Source: Tridacna crocea (lineage: Eukaryota > Mollusca > Bivalvia > Cardiida > Cardiidae). From it: a stretch of DNA of 64,000 nt. Shown in pieces: positions 21,829-33,105 of the stretch. The stretch spans positions 27,109,231-27,173,230 of the forward strand of contig OX031060.1 of the NCBI GenBank assembly GCA_943736015.1, given 5' to 3'. A program made the translations under genes and the position numbers. Below the pieces are notes generated by a model that made no database searches, had not been told where the DNA came from, and saw only the letters and a program-made list of their open reading frames with translations. The first letter of the stretch is position 1; each line of letters opens with the position of its first letter.

Positions 21829-23475
21829 AGCTCACCTGAGCACAACATGCTCAGGGGCAGCTATTGTGATCGGTCATCGTCTGTCGTCCATCCATCCGTC
21901 CGTTAGCAATTACTTTAAAAATCTTCTCCTCCAAAACCAGATGGCCAATCTTAATAAAACTTGGCAGGAATGTTCCTTGGGTGAAGCTCTACAAAATTTG
22001 TTAAAAGAATTTAATTCCATCAAAAACGGGTTGCCATGGCAACAAAATGGCTGAAAATGGAAAAAAATCTTCGAAAATCTTCTTGTGATAAGTCATAAGG
22101 CCGAGAGCATTCATATTTTGTATGAAGCATCATTTGGTGACCTTTTACCAAAGTTGTTAAAATTATTCCCCTGCGGTCATATTTGGGCTTTGCAGGGGCA
22201 CACCCTATTTTACATAGAAACAAAGAAGGAAATCTTTAAAAAATCTTCTGACAAACCACAATGGCTAGAGCATTCATATTTGGTATGTAGCAGTATCATG
22301 ATGATCCTCTACCAAAATTGTTAAAATTATCCTTCTGCAGTCATATTTGGGCTCTGCCAGGGCGCACCCTATTTTAAAATCTTTAAAAATCTTCTTGTTA
22401 CAAAACAGAAGGCCGAGAGCATTCATATTTTGTTTGAAACATCATTGGGTGACCCCTTACCAAAATTGTTAAAATTATTTCCCTGGGGTCATATTTGGGC
22501 TTTGCCCGGGCGCACTCTATTTTACATACAAACAAAGAAGGAAATCTTTAAAACTTCTTCTGATGACAAACTAAAATGGCTAGAACATTCCTATTTAGTA
22601 TGTATTATTATCTGATGATCTTCCACCAAAATTGTTAAAATTATCCTTCTGCTGTCGTATTTGGGCTCTGCCCGGGCACACCTTATTTTAAAATCTTTAA
22701 AAATCTTCTTGTGACAAATCATAAGGCGGAGGGCATTCATATTTTGTTTGAAACATCATTGGGTGACCCCTTACCAAAATTGTTGAAATTATTCCCCCTG
22801 GGGTCATATTTGGGCTTTGCCCGAGTGCACTCTATTTTACATAGAAACAAAGAAGATCTTTAAAAATTCTTCTGATGACAAATCATAATGGCTAGAGCAT
22901 TCATATTTGGTATGTAGCATTACCTGATGATCCGCTACCAAAATTGTTAAAATTATCCCTCTGTGGTCATATTTGGGCTCTGCCCGGGTGCACCCTATTT
23001 CAAAATCTTTAAAAAACTTCTTGTGACAAACCATAACAGGTAGAGCATTCATATTTTGTTTGAAGCATCATTTGGTGTCTCTTACCAAAATTGTTAAAAT
23101 TATTCTCCTTGAGTCATATTTTTGCTTTGCACGGGCGCACCCTATTTTACATAGAAACAAAGAAGGAAATCTTTAAAAAATCTTCTGATGACAAACCATA
23201 ATGGTTAGAGCATTCATAATTGGTAAGTAGCATTATCTGATGATCCTCTACCAAATTTGTTAAAATTATTCCTCTGCGGTCATATTTGGGCTCTGCCCAG
23301 GCGCACTCTATTTTAAAATCTTTAAAAATCTTCTTGTTACAAAACATAAGGCCGAGAGCATTCATATTTTGTTTGAAACACCATTGGGTGACCCCTTACC
23401 AAAATTGTTAAAATTATTTCCCTGGGGTCATATTTGGGCTTCGTCCGGGCGCACCCTAGTAATGTTCACCAGTAT
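21829..23475 (+). repeat. AGCTCACC-type head with ~315-bp array
   Basis: A third tandem head (AGCTCACCTGAGCACAACAT) is followed by two alternating ~155-bp unit types, marked TTTGGGCTTTGC (22174, 22487, 22803, 23428; a TTTTTGCTTTGC variant at 23113) and TTTGGGCTCTGCC (22340, 22650, 22966, 23279). This gives a higher-order period of about 315 bp. The element breaks off at the CGCACCCTA near 23450-23459 without the usual tail. Confidence 0.75.
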
Positions 23476-24100
23476 TAAGATTTTTTATGACCCCAAAAAA
23501 GGTCTTGTTACCAGAAGGGTAGGTCTGTCCACTGGCTGTAAATCAGCTTTAGCTCAAGTTTTTGGAGAAAAAAAAAACATACCACTATAGAATTATTTCT
23601 GAAAGAGTTGTTCCCCTTTTTGGACTAAGGATTTTCACTGAAAATCAAGTAACTGAGCGTTTGCAACCATATACTATGCTCTTATCAAGATCTGATACTG
23701 TCCACCATGAAGCAGGGTGGTAATTTTAGGAACAGCTCTCTATCTGTTACGAATATTCAAGTCTTAAACAGGTAAACAAAAACAACTTGTAATCTGGACG
23801 TTAGACATGATATTGGAAAGAAAAGATTCTTAATTTTACCGATAAAAGGCATATCTTCTTCAAAACAAAAAGGAAAAACAAAATTAATGTTTTGCGCATC
23901 TGTGGTGTCCATCGGCCAAATCAGGTTAAAAGAGAAGCATACAATACTAAAATTTCGTCAGTGATAAAGAAAATCATGAAAACTGTTGCGGCGGTGGGAA
24001 GAAGGTGGGGTGGGGTTTCACAAAAATATAAACACTTATTCCAGTTGCCAAGGTAGTGAAATTTACAATAAAAAACAATCTCGTAATGTTGAATGCGTAT
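23476..24100. other. Intergenic, no gene seen
   Basis: Unassigned sequence between the arrays and the segmental duplication. No coding or repeat signal was found. Confidence 0.35.
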
Positions 24101-24565
24101 TTATGAAATAACTTATGTGTTCATACCGTTTCATGTTTCGATCAGCTAGAATACCTGTCGGCTTAAGAAAAATTAATGGTCTAAGGGAGAAAACTCTTAC
24201 AAAGCTAATCTTTGTTTTTATACCAGAGTAGTGTCCCTTATAAGTATGGATAGACTACAGCAAAAGTCGAATAACACTGCACCACACCGGTACAGATAAT
24301 CGTTAAATACACAGCGTTTTCTTTTTATCGAGCTGATATGAATTATAATACATCTTTAATATTCAAATTATCTTCAAAAGTGAAGAAATCTGAAGCTTTC
24401 AAGGAAACAGACACAAACAGGTACAGTTTAGGAGACTGAAAAATAGTTTGTAACCTGACAGTAGTCTCCTTTTTCATCACATTTGTTTACTAATCGCGAA
24501 AATTTAAAGTAGGAAATAAGCGGTTTGGTAACTTATCAAGGAAAGATTTTACTCAGAATAATACT

Positions 24566-24640
24566 CACTGTGTATCAACGTACACCGGATATAGCGATTG
24601 TCCAGTCGATGGAAATTTCACACAGTGCAGTACAAGGTCA
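24566..24640 (+). repeat. Left terminal inverted repeat
   Basis: It begins CACTGTG (24566-24572). A CACAGTG (24620-24626 region) lies about 50 bp inside, so the tip is itself bracketed by inverted heptamers. The segment TACACCGGATATAGCG carries an inverted copy of the GGTGTACG motif found subterminally. Confidence 0.8.
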
Positions 24641-24977
24641 GTACTTCTCCAATGTTTTCGTTGAAATACATAAAAAATCACTGTAAGTATATTTGACAGT
24701 CGTTACTGATACATTAATGTAGCTGTCTTACCACAGCAAATGGTTGGGAAACATCCACAAGAGCTACGAATAACAAAAATACTCCCCTAATCACTGATAA
24801 TCTCCTCTTGTCTGTCACGAAAACGCTGCTTTTAAAGACTGTTTTGATAAGATATTAATCTGTCATATATTGAAATCAATGATAAATAGCCTAGTTAATC
24901 ATGGCGAATCGCTAGAAAAATTCCTGAGTTATTTTTAAAACTGCATTTTTCGATAGATTCATCTTTGTTTTTCCTCT

Positions 24978-25048
24978 ACGGTGTACGGTCTATAGGAGAA
25001 TGGTGTACGTTATATAGCAAAAGCTCCTGTTAGGAGTGTACGGTCGAA
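24978..25048 (+). promoter_or_regulatory. Left subterminal GTGTACGG cluster
   Basis: Three copies occur: GGTGTACGGTCTATAG (24980), TGGTGTACGTTATATAG (25001) and AGTGTACGGTCGAAAG (about 25036). The same three occur inverted at 28805-28875. They are candidate transposase-binding sites by position only. Confidence 0.55.
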
Positions 25049-25334
25049 AGCGAGATAAAATCTTCGTGAAATACATTGTCTAGTGCTGGAATTAGACGAG
25101 TTTGCTGTTCGAGGATAGATTTTTGTCATTCCAACGTACCCTGTCCCTTAATTATTAGAATTTTCATGACTGTAATTTCGTTACTTTTATTCTTTTTTTC
25201 AGCCCTGAATACAGGGCATACATGTAACACCGCAAACTACGACAAAACGTGTTAATTAATGAAGACCAGAACTTTCTATGAAACTCTTAAATATTTGTTT
25301 GTTTGTTGAGTTTACGTCCCAGTTAACAATTTTT

Positions 25335-26440
25335 AGCTCACCTGAGCACAACGTGCTCAAAGGGAGCTATTAGGATCACCAGGTGTCCGTCGTCCGTCGT
25401 GCGTTGTCCGTCGTCCGTCATCAACATTTTTTTAAACATCAACTCCTCCTAAACTGCTGGGCCAATTTGGACCAAACTTCGCTGGATTGTTCCTTGGGAG
25501 ATTTTCTTTAAAGACTGTTAACAGAATTTAATTTCGTCAAAAACTCTGGTAGCCATGGCAACCAAATGGAATTTTCTAGGAAATTTTCAAAAATCTTCTT
25601 CTCTGAAAGCGTTGGCCAGATTTTGAAATAATTTCACAGAGATGTTCCTTAGGTGACCCTTTTCAAAAACTGTTCGCGAAATTTTGATCCGTCAAGAAAC
25701 ATGGCTCTTGTGAATGGTGGCTACTTGCACTATACATAAATGAAATAATTCTTAAAAGCTCTTCTCCTCTAAAACCGCTGGTCAGATTTTGAAATAATTT
25801 CACAGAGATGTTCCTTGGGAGACCCTTTTCAAAACTTGTTCGTGAAATTTTGATTCGTCAAGAAACATGGCTCTGGCGAATAGGGGCTACTTGCACTATA
25901 GGGAAATGCAGAAATTCTTAAAAATTATTCTACTCTAAAACCGCTGGTCAGATTTTGAAATAATTTCACAGAGATGTTCCTTGGGTGACCCTTTTCAAAT
26001 AGTGTTGGCGAAATTCTGATTCGTCAAGAAACATGGCTCTGGTGAATGGGGGCTACTCGCACTATATAGACATGAAGAAATTATTGAAAATTCTTCTTCT
26101 CTGAAACCGCTGGCCACATTTTTAAATAATTTCACAGGATTGTTACTTGAATGACCCTTTTCAAAAATTGTCAGCTAAATTGTGATCCATCAAGAAACAT
26201 GGCTCTGGTGAATGGGGGCTACTTGCACTATACAGAAATGAAGAAATTCTTAAAAATTCTTCTTTTCTGAAACTGATGGTCAGTTTTTGAAATGACTTTT
26301 ACAGGTGACCTTTTGAAAATTGCTTGGCAAAATAATAATTTTGTTTCCAATGTTTCAATACCTCAAAAAAAAAAAAAAAAAAAAGCTATGGTTCAATCAA
26401 AAATTCAGGTGAGCGATCCAGGGCCATCTTGGCCCTCTTA
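25335..26440 (+). repeat. AGCTCACC-type repeat, nested
   Basis: It is a full copy from AGCTCACCTGAGCACAACGT to GGCCATCTTGGCCCTCTTAT, with four interior units of roughly 165 bp. It is nested inside the 4.7-kb element, so it is younger than that insertion. Confidence 0.8.
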
Positions 26441-26444
26441 TTAG

Positions 26445-26620
26445 TCATGTCGGGACGGAGCCACCGCTTCCTGGGTATTTAACCAGTACTATGGGGAATA
26501 AATGTGTCTTGCTCAAGGACATTACACGGTGACGCCGTTGATGAGGATCGAACCCAGGACCTCTTTCTCCGAAATCCGACTTTACCACTAGGACACCGCG
26601 CTTGAAAAATGAAACTGGAG
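26445..26620 (-). repeat. tRNA-like SINE head
   Basis: Read on the - strand, GTGTCCTAGTGGTAAAGTCG (A-box) and GGTCCTGGGTTCGATCCTC (B-box) are well preserved. The following segment (CAACGGCGTCACCGTGTAATG) belongs to a SINE or related repeat body. The canonical tRNA 3' half is missing. Confidence 0.6.
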
Positions 26621-27236
26621 GTACATGTATACACCGACCATAGATGGACAATCACTACCTAGCCCTATGATAAAAAGAGGAATCCTGCAATAACTATCAT
26701 TCTTTATTACTCAGTTTTTCCGTCCCTTTCAAGATTATTCCACACAGGTCGAGACAAGCCAATCGGTAGGTAGTTTGAAAACGGGAGTACTCCGGGAGAA
26801 ACCACCTGACACACCCGCAAGCACAACTTGGCTTGTCCCATATGTGAACTCTAGGCTTCTCTTTCTGTCATAGAATATAATGTTTGTTAAATATACTCCT
26901 CAAACTTTGATTAGCATCAAAACGTGATTTTCATTTCCAAAAGCCCTTGGTAGCTGAATGCCCTAATGTGTTAAGGTACTGTAATGCAACCATCGCACTA
27001 AAAACCGTAATTGTAGTTGTTAGCATTATGTCCGAGGTTTTTTTTTTGCAGAAATAAAAAATCCCTTTAAAATTGTCAAAAATGATTGTGACTTGTAGCT
27101 ACTATGTCTATTTTTTTTTTTTCAATCAACCAACTAGCTGTTGCATTTTATTCCAAAAGTGTTTTGATTATCGAAATAATGATTCTTTGAAGTCTAATAT
27201 ATAGAGTTTTTGAAAATTCCAGAAAATTGTGATTTT

Positions 27237-27292
27237 TGTTAAAAAAAAAAAAAAAAAAAAAAAATGATTTTGACCCATTTTTTTTTTTTTTT
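27237..27292. repeat. Poly-A then poly-T tract
   Basis: A run of about 27 A is separated by GATTTTGACCCA from a run of about 15 T. It is a simple low-complexity feature. Confidence 0.9.
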
Positions 27293-27477
27293 AATTTGAA
27301 ACACGGTGAGTCTGAAACAAACTAGAGAAAATTCTAACAAAAGGTAGCAAGTTTTTACGGAGATAGTTCTGCTACATATCTATAACAAAGTTTGGTTGTT
27401 ACATCACCAGGATGTCCTGGTAACTAAAATAAAATCTTGATGCTTATCAGTTTTTGAGCAGTATACATTTGATGATA

Positions 27478-28010
27478 TATTCGTTTTGCAGATCCCAATG
27501 ATGTTCAAATGTTCGTACTGGGACCGGGAGTACGCCGTGTTTCCCGAGATCATTCATCACCTTCTCGCACACCACCCTCAAGACCAAATCAGATTTAAAA
27601 AGCATGAAGACAATAGGGTCAAAAGCATTACTTACAAAGTTATACCTGATCTATGCAGGGAACAGGGAAGAAATATAACTTTGAATGAAGGTCAACAAAA
27701 AATCCATGTATCAAGATAAAATTTGCTACCAAAGGATAGTCCATTTAAAAAATTGACAAAGATAGAATTAAACCAAAGTGATCAATCTACTCAGCGGTGT
27801 GCCACTTTTGAAACCATGTCAAATAGCAATAAATTATATTGCATAGGTATGTTGACGTAATGATAACTATATCACGAAAGTATGCCAACCTTGAAGCTGT
27901 CAGAGCCTTACGGACGGTTCCAACACGTACCCACAATCTATTTGGGAAAAAAATAAACGAAAAATTCGAATTGACATTCGTCATCTTAATGCTATAAAAT
28001 TGTTGAGTAT
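27478..28010 (+). pseudogene. Decayed zinc-finger-like element gene
   Basis: After a TTTTGCAG acceptor-like site (27491) the frame reads MFKCSYWDREYAVFPEIIHH, then LLAHHPQDQIRFKKHEDNRV. This resembles a C2H2-type finger whose second Cys is replaced by Trp (C-S-Y-W ... H..L..H). A TAA stop at 27717 interrupts it, yet the same frame continues with LLPKDSPFKKLTK and SDQSTQRCATFETMSN to about 27845. The next open segment (VDVMITISRKYANLEAVRAL, then RTVPTRTHNLFG) is in another frame. One stop plus one frameshift mark it as inactive. I do not recognise the family; its place in the middle of the TIR element suggests an element-encoded protein. Confidence 0.5.
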
Positions 28011-28799
28011 AACATGGACATATTACCATAGGTGTTAAAAAGGTTTATTGTGACCAACGTTTCTTTTCACAAAGCTGACTACCGAATTGGTAGCAGAGCA
28101 AGAAATCATAATATTTTCATCAGTACATATTCAACACACTTCAATTCTCAACAGCTATGAAAATGACATTTCGTTTCATGTGTATCAGGTCTTTGTTAAA
28201 GACTTGTGGTACAAGTAAGAAAGAACACCCACAATCTATGTTTTAAACAGAAAGAAAGATTACTTTATACCCGTTTACATCCTAGTGTTACGCTGTATGT
28301 AAAAACCTAGGGTGATAGGGCATCTAAATGATATGATCTTCTTATCAAGATGTCAGTATAATTGCCAATGCCCTTAGTATGTGAGATTCAAAATCAAGTC
28401 TTTAAACTGCAAAAGCACCAAATTGAAGCTCGTGAATTTCATGCAAATAATCACTTTGTTGTCACATAAAGTGTCCTTCCGACAGAAGACTAGCTGCATT
28501 CTAAGGAAGCCTAAACTTGTTTTAAGTTAAAAACAGCATGATAAGCTCAAACAAGGTTAAGCATTCATGCAAGGAAACAATATTGTGTAATGATTCGCTC
28601 GAGTTCTGTCAATGATTTGTAACCTCAAAGCAATCATGCTTTAATCACGTGCATTTCCAATTTTCTCTGTTTTCGGCACACAACTAAGAAAACAATCATT
28701 ATTTGATACTTGCCAATGTCTCTACAAAGGCATGCACACGTATTTATATCTAGATTTACATATAACTCCCGTTTACGTCAGAGTATAAACTTTTCTTCT

Positions 28800-28880
28800 C
28801 ATCTATAGTCCGTACACTGTTTTTGCTATAATTCGTACACCAATTCGACAACTGCCTGCTATAGACCGTACACCGGCTAA
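28800..28880 (-). promoter_or_regulatory. Right subterminal GTGTACGG cluster
   Basis: On the - strand it reads GGTGTACGGTCTATAG (from 28874), TGGTGTACGAATTATAGC and AGTGTACGGACTATAG, mirroring 24978-25048. The distance to the nearer terminus is about 410 bp, against about 414 bp on the left. Confidence 0.55.
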
Positions 28881-29209
28881 TTTTTTTTAATCTAAATATT
28901 CGGAAAACTAAGAACAAATTGGAGGTAAAACTTCGTTTTTAAGTACTTAGGACCTCAAAGAAGTTATAACAAAGGGAACTGCGGGCCTGAATAACAATAA
29001 AATTGAGAAATATGAAAATTTTGAGTTGGCCTGTTAAATATCAAGAAAAACATCAGTGATTGGGCAGGTCATTCTCCTAAATTCTAGTGCAGAAATACTT
29101 TTCATGACTGTTTCACATATTCATAAATATACCCGAATCTATCATTGATGTAAGTTCTATACTTTCCAGGCAAAATACTATAAAACACAAAAATAATAAA
29201 AGAAATACT

Positions 29210-29284
29210 GACCGTGTATCTCACTGTGTAAATATTTCCCTCGATTGGACAATCGCTATATCCGGTGTACGTTGATACACAGTG
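29210..29284 (-). repeat. Right terminal inverted repeat
   Basis: Read inward on the - strand it starts CACTGTGTATCAACG and matches the left TIR for 39 bp without a mismatch. The inner inverted heptamer (TTACACAGTGAG) is also conserved. Confidence 0.8.
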
Positions 29285-29982
29285 ATACTGGTAAATATAA
29301 ATAAGGTAATGAAATATTTAATGAGATCTAAATGTGATTACACAGATCACCAAGCGGGGTCTTGCCAATAAACATAATAATGTGGATCTAATTTCGTTCA
29401 ATAGATTTTGGTAAATTGTCACAGATCGTTTAAAACACAGTGTGTGAATTATCAAAGAACGGCCGTTATAAAAATTCAGTACAGACAATGGATTGCTAAA
29501 AATATTAACAAACCTCTAATGTACCGTAAGTTGAAGCCGAGGCTTTTATTGCGTATTTCCACCAAATGTAAGAATAGATCGTTTGAAGGCTTTCCGCCCT
29601 CCCCCTCCCTCCACTCCCACATATAAAAACAAAATTGAAATGATTTATCGCCATATGCCATCAGTGTAGAACTATATCAGTTTTTGTCATAAATTACTAG
29701 AATCTTTTTCACAGTCAAGCAAACACGGGAAGCTGCACGGATAACCAAAGTACAGCTGTGAAGTCCTATTGTGATTTTCCGGTCATCTATCCTTGGGGTA
29801 AATCGAAGATAAGGGAGGTAACTTCATGACCTTGGGTTCTAGGATGTACGAGTTCCTTCCCTTTGACCATAAAATGATAGACTAATTTATTCCCGCAAGC
29901 TTCACTTGCACGAAATAGTTACATGAAAATTGAAGCATTGTATGGTTAAACAGATTAAATCAAATAAAGAAACGTCAAGTTA

Positions 29983-30210
29983 TTAACCCTTTCCCAAACA
30001 ATCCCTGGTTTTTATGGGCCAGGAATAGAAGCCTTTTGAAAACATTGTAGGAAAAGGAGAAAATGCTGGAAACCAGCATTTTCTCCTTTTCCCTCACTGT
30101 TTTCTACCCTGTCATCTAGACAAATCATCTTTTTAGCAACTGTTAATTTGTCACCTGCAAAATGCTTTCAATTTGGTCTGGTCCAAAATTTGCCACTTGG
30201 GAAAGGTTAA
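29983..30210. repeat. TTAA MITE, empty site in copy B
   Basis: TTAA is at 29983 and 30207. The matching place in duplication copy B (about 38755-38770) has no insert. Confidence 0.8.
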
Positions 30211-30522
30211 AAAACGAAGCTGTCTGTTACAGTCTGTAGAGGAGCAGAGCAGGGGTGAAATGATTACTAAATAAATAAAGATAATGCATTATAAATTAAG
30301 TCCAGACTGAGGATTCCAAAAAAATCAAATTCATGACAATATAAAGTACCACAGGGTAGGTTAAGCTCTTGGTTGTCTCAAAATTAATACTCTTTTTATA
30401 AACTGCAATTAACAATTTATCATTTATGAAATGTCTTGAGTGTTTTATCAGTTATTCATTTTTTATGATACTTTTTGTTGCTAATGAATTGTGCAGGATC
30501 ACTTCCCCACCACTTTATTTAT

Positions 30523-30753
30523 TTGACCCTTTACCAAATCACAAAATTTTTGACCAGTCCAAATTGAAAGCACTTGCAGATAACAAAATAAATGTGATTC
30601 AAAAATTGAATTTTGACTTTGGAAGGGTAGAAAACACTGTGAGAAAAGGAGAAAATGCTGGTTACCAGTATTTTCTCCACTTCCCACAGTGTTTTCATAG
30701 GCTTTCCTTCTCAAGGTCATTAAAAGTCAGGATTGTGTGTTGTAAAGAGTTAA
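30523..30753. repeat. TTAA MITE with defined empty site
   Basis: The left boundary is TTGA (mutated TTAA) and the right is TTAA 30750. Copy B reads ATTTATTTAAGATGACAG at 39081-39098, with a single TTAA at 39087-39090, so the target duplication is TTAA. Confidence 0.85.
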
Positions 30754-30805
30754 GATGACAGGTTTTTGATAATTTTGCAGTATTTCCATCAATAATACAC
30801 TGTAC

Positions 30806-31034
30806 TTAACTCTTTACCACACAATTCTGACTTTTAACGACCCAGGAAAAGAAGCCTACAGAAAACATTGTGGAAAAGATGAAAATGCTGGTAGCCAGCA
30901 TTTTCATCTTTTTGCACAATATTTTCTACGCTATCAAAGTCAGAAATCATCATCATATTAACAAGATTAATTTGTTATCTGCAGATGGTTTGAGTTTGGT
31001 CCAGTCCACAAATTTGTTGTTTGGTTAAGGGTCA
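30806..31034. repeat. TTAA MITE with defined empty site
   Basis: The left TTAA is at 30806; the right boundary is TCAA before GCTTACTTTAAC. Copy B has TTAAGCTTATTTCATC at 39134, again with a single TTAA and no insert. Confidence 0.8.
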
Positions 31035-31267
31035 AGCTTACTTTAACCAAGTGCTTACTATCTCTATAAAATGATTGCCTACCTCTATAAATTGCCACTT
31101 TAACAAATTCCCAGGACATCAGAGATGGCAAAAAGTACTTTTTAAGTCACTTTACAGTGACTTTTTTTTTTTTCATTTTTAAAAACTCAGACCTATGATT
31201 CTGTCCCATTTTTCATGAACCTTCCGAGCCTAAATGAATATATTTTTATTTTATCTTTATATATAAC

Positions 31268-31491
31268 TTAACCCTTTACCTGATATGCCAATTTGATGCT
31301 CTTCCATTGCAGCAGCAAATAAAGATATGTCAAAAATATGGATAAATAAGGATACAAATATCTGATTGAGTGGAAAACATTGTGGAAAAAGGAGAAATTG
31401 CTCATTACGAGCAATTTCTCCTTTTCCCATAATGTTTTCAAAAGCAGTCTGTTGTTACGTCAAAATGAGTATCTATGGAGCAAAGGGTTAA
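31268..31491. repeat. TTAA MITE family 2, copy 2
   Basis: TTAA is at 31268 and 31488. The centre GAAATTGCTCATTACGAGCAATTTC is palindromic. The outer body is more diverged than in the other three family-2 copies. Confidence 0.8.
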
Positions 31492-32566
31492 AATACATGT
31501 ACAAATCACTGAAACCCAGAGTGGTTTATTATACACGCTTGTAGGACTGAAAAGCAGACGTGTGGTGTGTGGTTGTGAGGGGTTTAAATACCAGTTTTAA
31601 CAATTAAATTTTCTGGTCTAAGATACAAGCTCAAATAAAGGCTAAAGTATTCCCTCAAAAGGCTATGTAGCCTCTTAAGCTATTTTTAGATTTCCCGCCA
31701 AAATCAAAAAAGCATTGTGGGAATGTTAAATGACTCGCCTGTGACTAATGACTATTAAATTTCTTAGCATAACAAACATGTAATTATTTTCCACAATGTC
31801 AAGAACTTCAGTCGCTATGTTTGAAGCATCGTGTGTATATTTCAGGTATGTAAATGAACGAGTTGCTCATGTAAAAACAGACCGTGTTTCCCTTCAGTGT
31901 CGACCTGGGCTGTAGTTAATCTCTAATTTATCTAGTTGTCGGATGGTTTTCGACTACTGGGATTTAATGAATGAAAATTATAAGGCTTTGGGAGTATAAG
32001 GATAATTTTTTTGTATTTTTGTAAAATTTTCATCCCAATATCTGAAGGGCCACCTTTAAAGAGATGTGCAAAAATGCTGCATCAGAAAATAAAGGGTTAT
32101 TGCAGAAACCATTTTGACAAAATGTGATTCACATTTCAGCGCAATAACATCATAATTTTTGTTGCAGGGTTTTTGCTCTGACATTCAGCCAGGTTTATCC
32201 GTGATCTTACTCAGCAAGAAACAATCAACTGAAGATAAACACATGCCTGGTCAAATATCATTAGTCACCTGTTCAGGCAAAAACCTAGTATTTGAATTTA
32301 CGCTGGTCTTGCTGTAACATGATATAACAATTAACATGATATTTTGAAGCCAGTTATGGCTTATCAACAAATACTGGTAACCTTACCCTTAATTGGGTAA
32401 TAAAAGAATGTGTCTTATACCAAACAGCTCTTCTCATGTAAGTTTTGGTTATTTTCTTATTAGCGAAAAGTGGTTTACATGGTGAAATGATTTTAGAAAC
32501 TAGATAAGGACTATTTTTCACTTTCAAATACCTTCAAAATTAATTATTTATTGATTGAATGAAGAG

Positions 32567-33105
32567 TGTTTTACGCCACTTTCAAAATTATTTCATTGAT
32601 ACCAGAGGCAACAGGTTTCATATTCATGCATGTTCTTGGTATCAAGGCAAGGGCTCTGAGATGTCTTGTCTAAGGTTACTCGAAGATAAAAGCAAAGGCT
32701 TGCAGTTAGGCTCAACCTAGCATGTTTAGGATAAGAGTCCTACACTTCAAAACTGAGCCATTTAGAACCCTTTCTTTCAAATCATTAAAGCGCTTGTGAA
32801 ACACCTTGTTTAATTGTTGGGTGAATAATACAGTTTTCAGCATTATTTAAGTAATATCACAGCAGCCAGTGCATCTACCCATCCTTTCCTAGAATTTCTT
32901 TTATCAGTGCACCATGCAATTTTCCTAACAAGCCACTGGTCACTTTCCACATAACCATTGTCGAAATAATGGTCAACTGTGAGAGAGGAATAAATCTTGT
33001 GGCTTTGACTATCATCAATCGGCAGAAAGACATTGGTTGAGCTGGAAATCGAACCAAAGCTCCATAATCTTATGTCGTGTACACTACCAACTGAGCTTCA
33101 GAAAT
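32567..33105 (-). repeat. Two reversed SINEs
   Basis: On the - strand, 33105-32835 starts with a tRNA-like head (AGCTCAGTTGGTAGTGTAC, then TTTGGTTCGATTTCCAGC) and runs to an ATTTAAGTAATGCTGAAAAC-like tail. A second, shorter copy spans 32762-32567 and ends TTTTGAAAGTGGCGTAAAAC. Confidence 0.6.

Larger units (their letters stand above)
24566..29284. mobile_element. 4.7-kb TIR element, CACTGTG ends
   Basis: The left end starts CACTGTGTATCAACG and the right end is its exact reverse complement for 39 bp, then about 85% similar to about 65 bp. ATACT flanks both ends (24561-24565 and 29285-29289), a 5-bp target duplication. Duplication copy B (near 38054) retains an empty site without the insert. 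Subterminal GTGTACGG motifs lie about 410 bp from both ends. The interior holds a nested AGCTCACC repeat (25335-26440), a tRNA-like repeat (26445-26620) and a decayed gene (27478-28010). CACTGTG fits the CACWRTG terminus known for Transib and RAG-like transposons, which also make 5-bp duplications. No RAG1/Transib domain is readable, so the superfamily stays open; Chapaev/CACTA elements also start CACT but make 2-4-bp duplications. Confidence 0.8.
24178..29869. mobile_element. Older TIR element, interrupted copy
   Basis: The termini TGGTCTAAGGGAGAAAACTC (24178) and TGGTCAAAGGGAAGGAACTC (reverse strand, from 29869) are inverted repeats, flanked by TAA on both sides (24175-24177 and 29870-29872). 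The 3-bp TAA target duplication is compatible with PIF/Harbinger-type elements, though no transposase supports that. In this copy the body is interrupted by the 4.7-kb element. The uninterrupted relative is 37665-38641 (977 bp). Confidence 0.6.
24100..31640. repeat. Segmental duplication, copy A
   Basis: The outer parts (24100-24560 and 29290-31640) align collinearly with 37570-39861. Matches include CCTATTGTGATTTTCCGGTC (29765 / 38523), CTTGGGGTAAATC, GCAGG.TCACTTCCCCACCACT (30493 / 39057) and GGACATCAGAGATGGCA (31115 / 39210). Copy A carries extra insertions: the 4.7-kb element and MITEs at 29983, 30523, 30806 and 31268. Confidence 0.8.

Noticed and set aside
20356..23475. CRISPR-like array from regularly spaced repeats
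   Set aside because: Units of about 160-315 bp are whole tandem repeats with no short repeat/unique spacer structure, in a eukaryotic genome.
24566..29284. Calling the 4.7-kb element a definite RAG-like transposon
   Set aside because: Only the termini and duplication length fit; no RAG1/RAG2 or Transib catalytic motif and no nonamer are visible.
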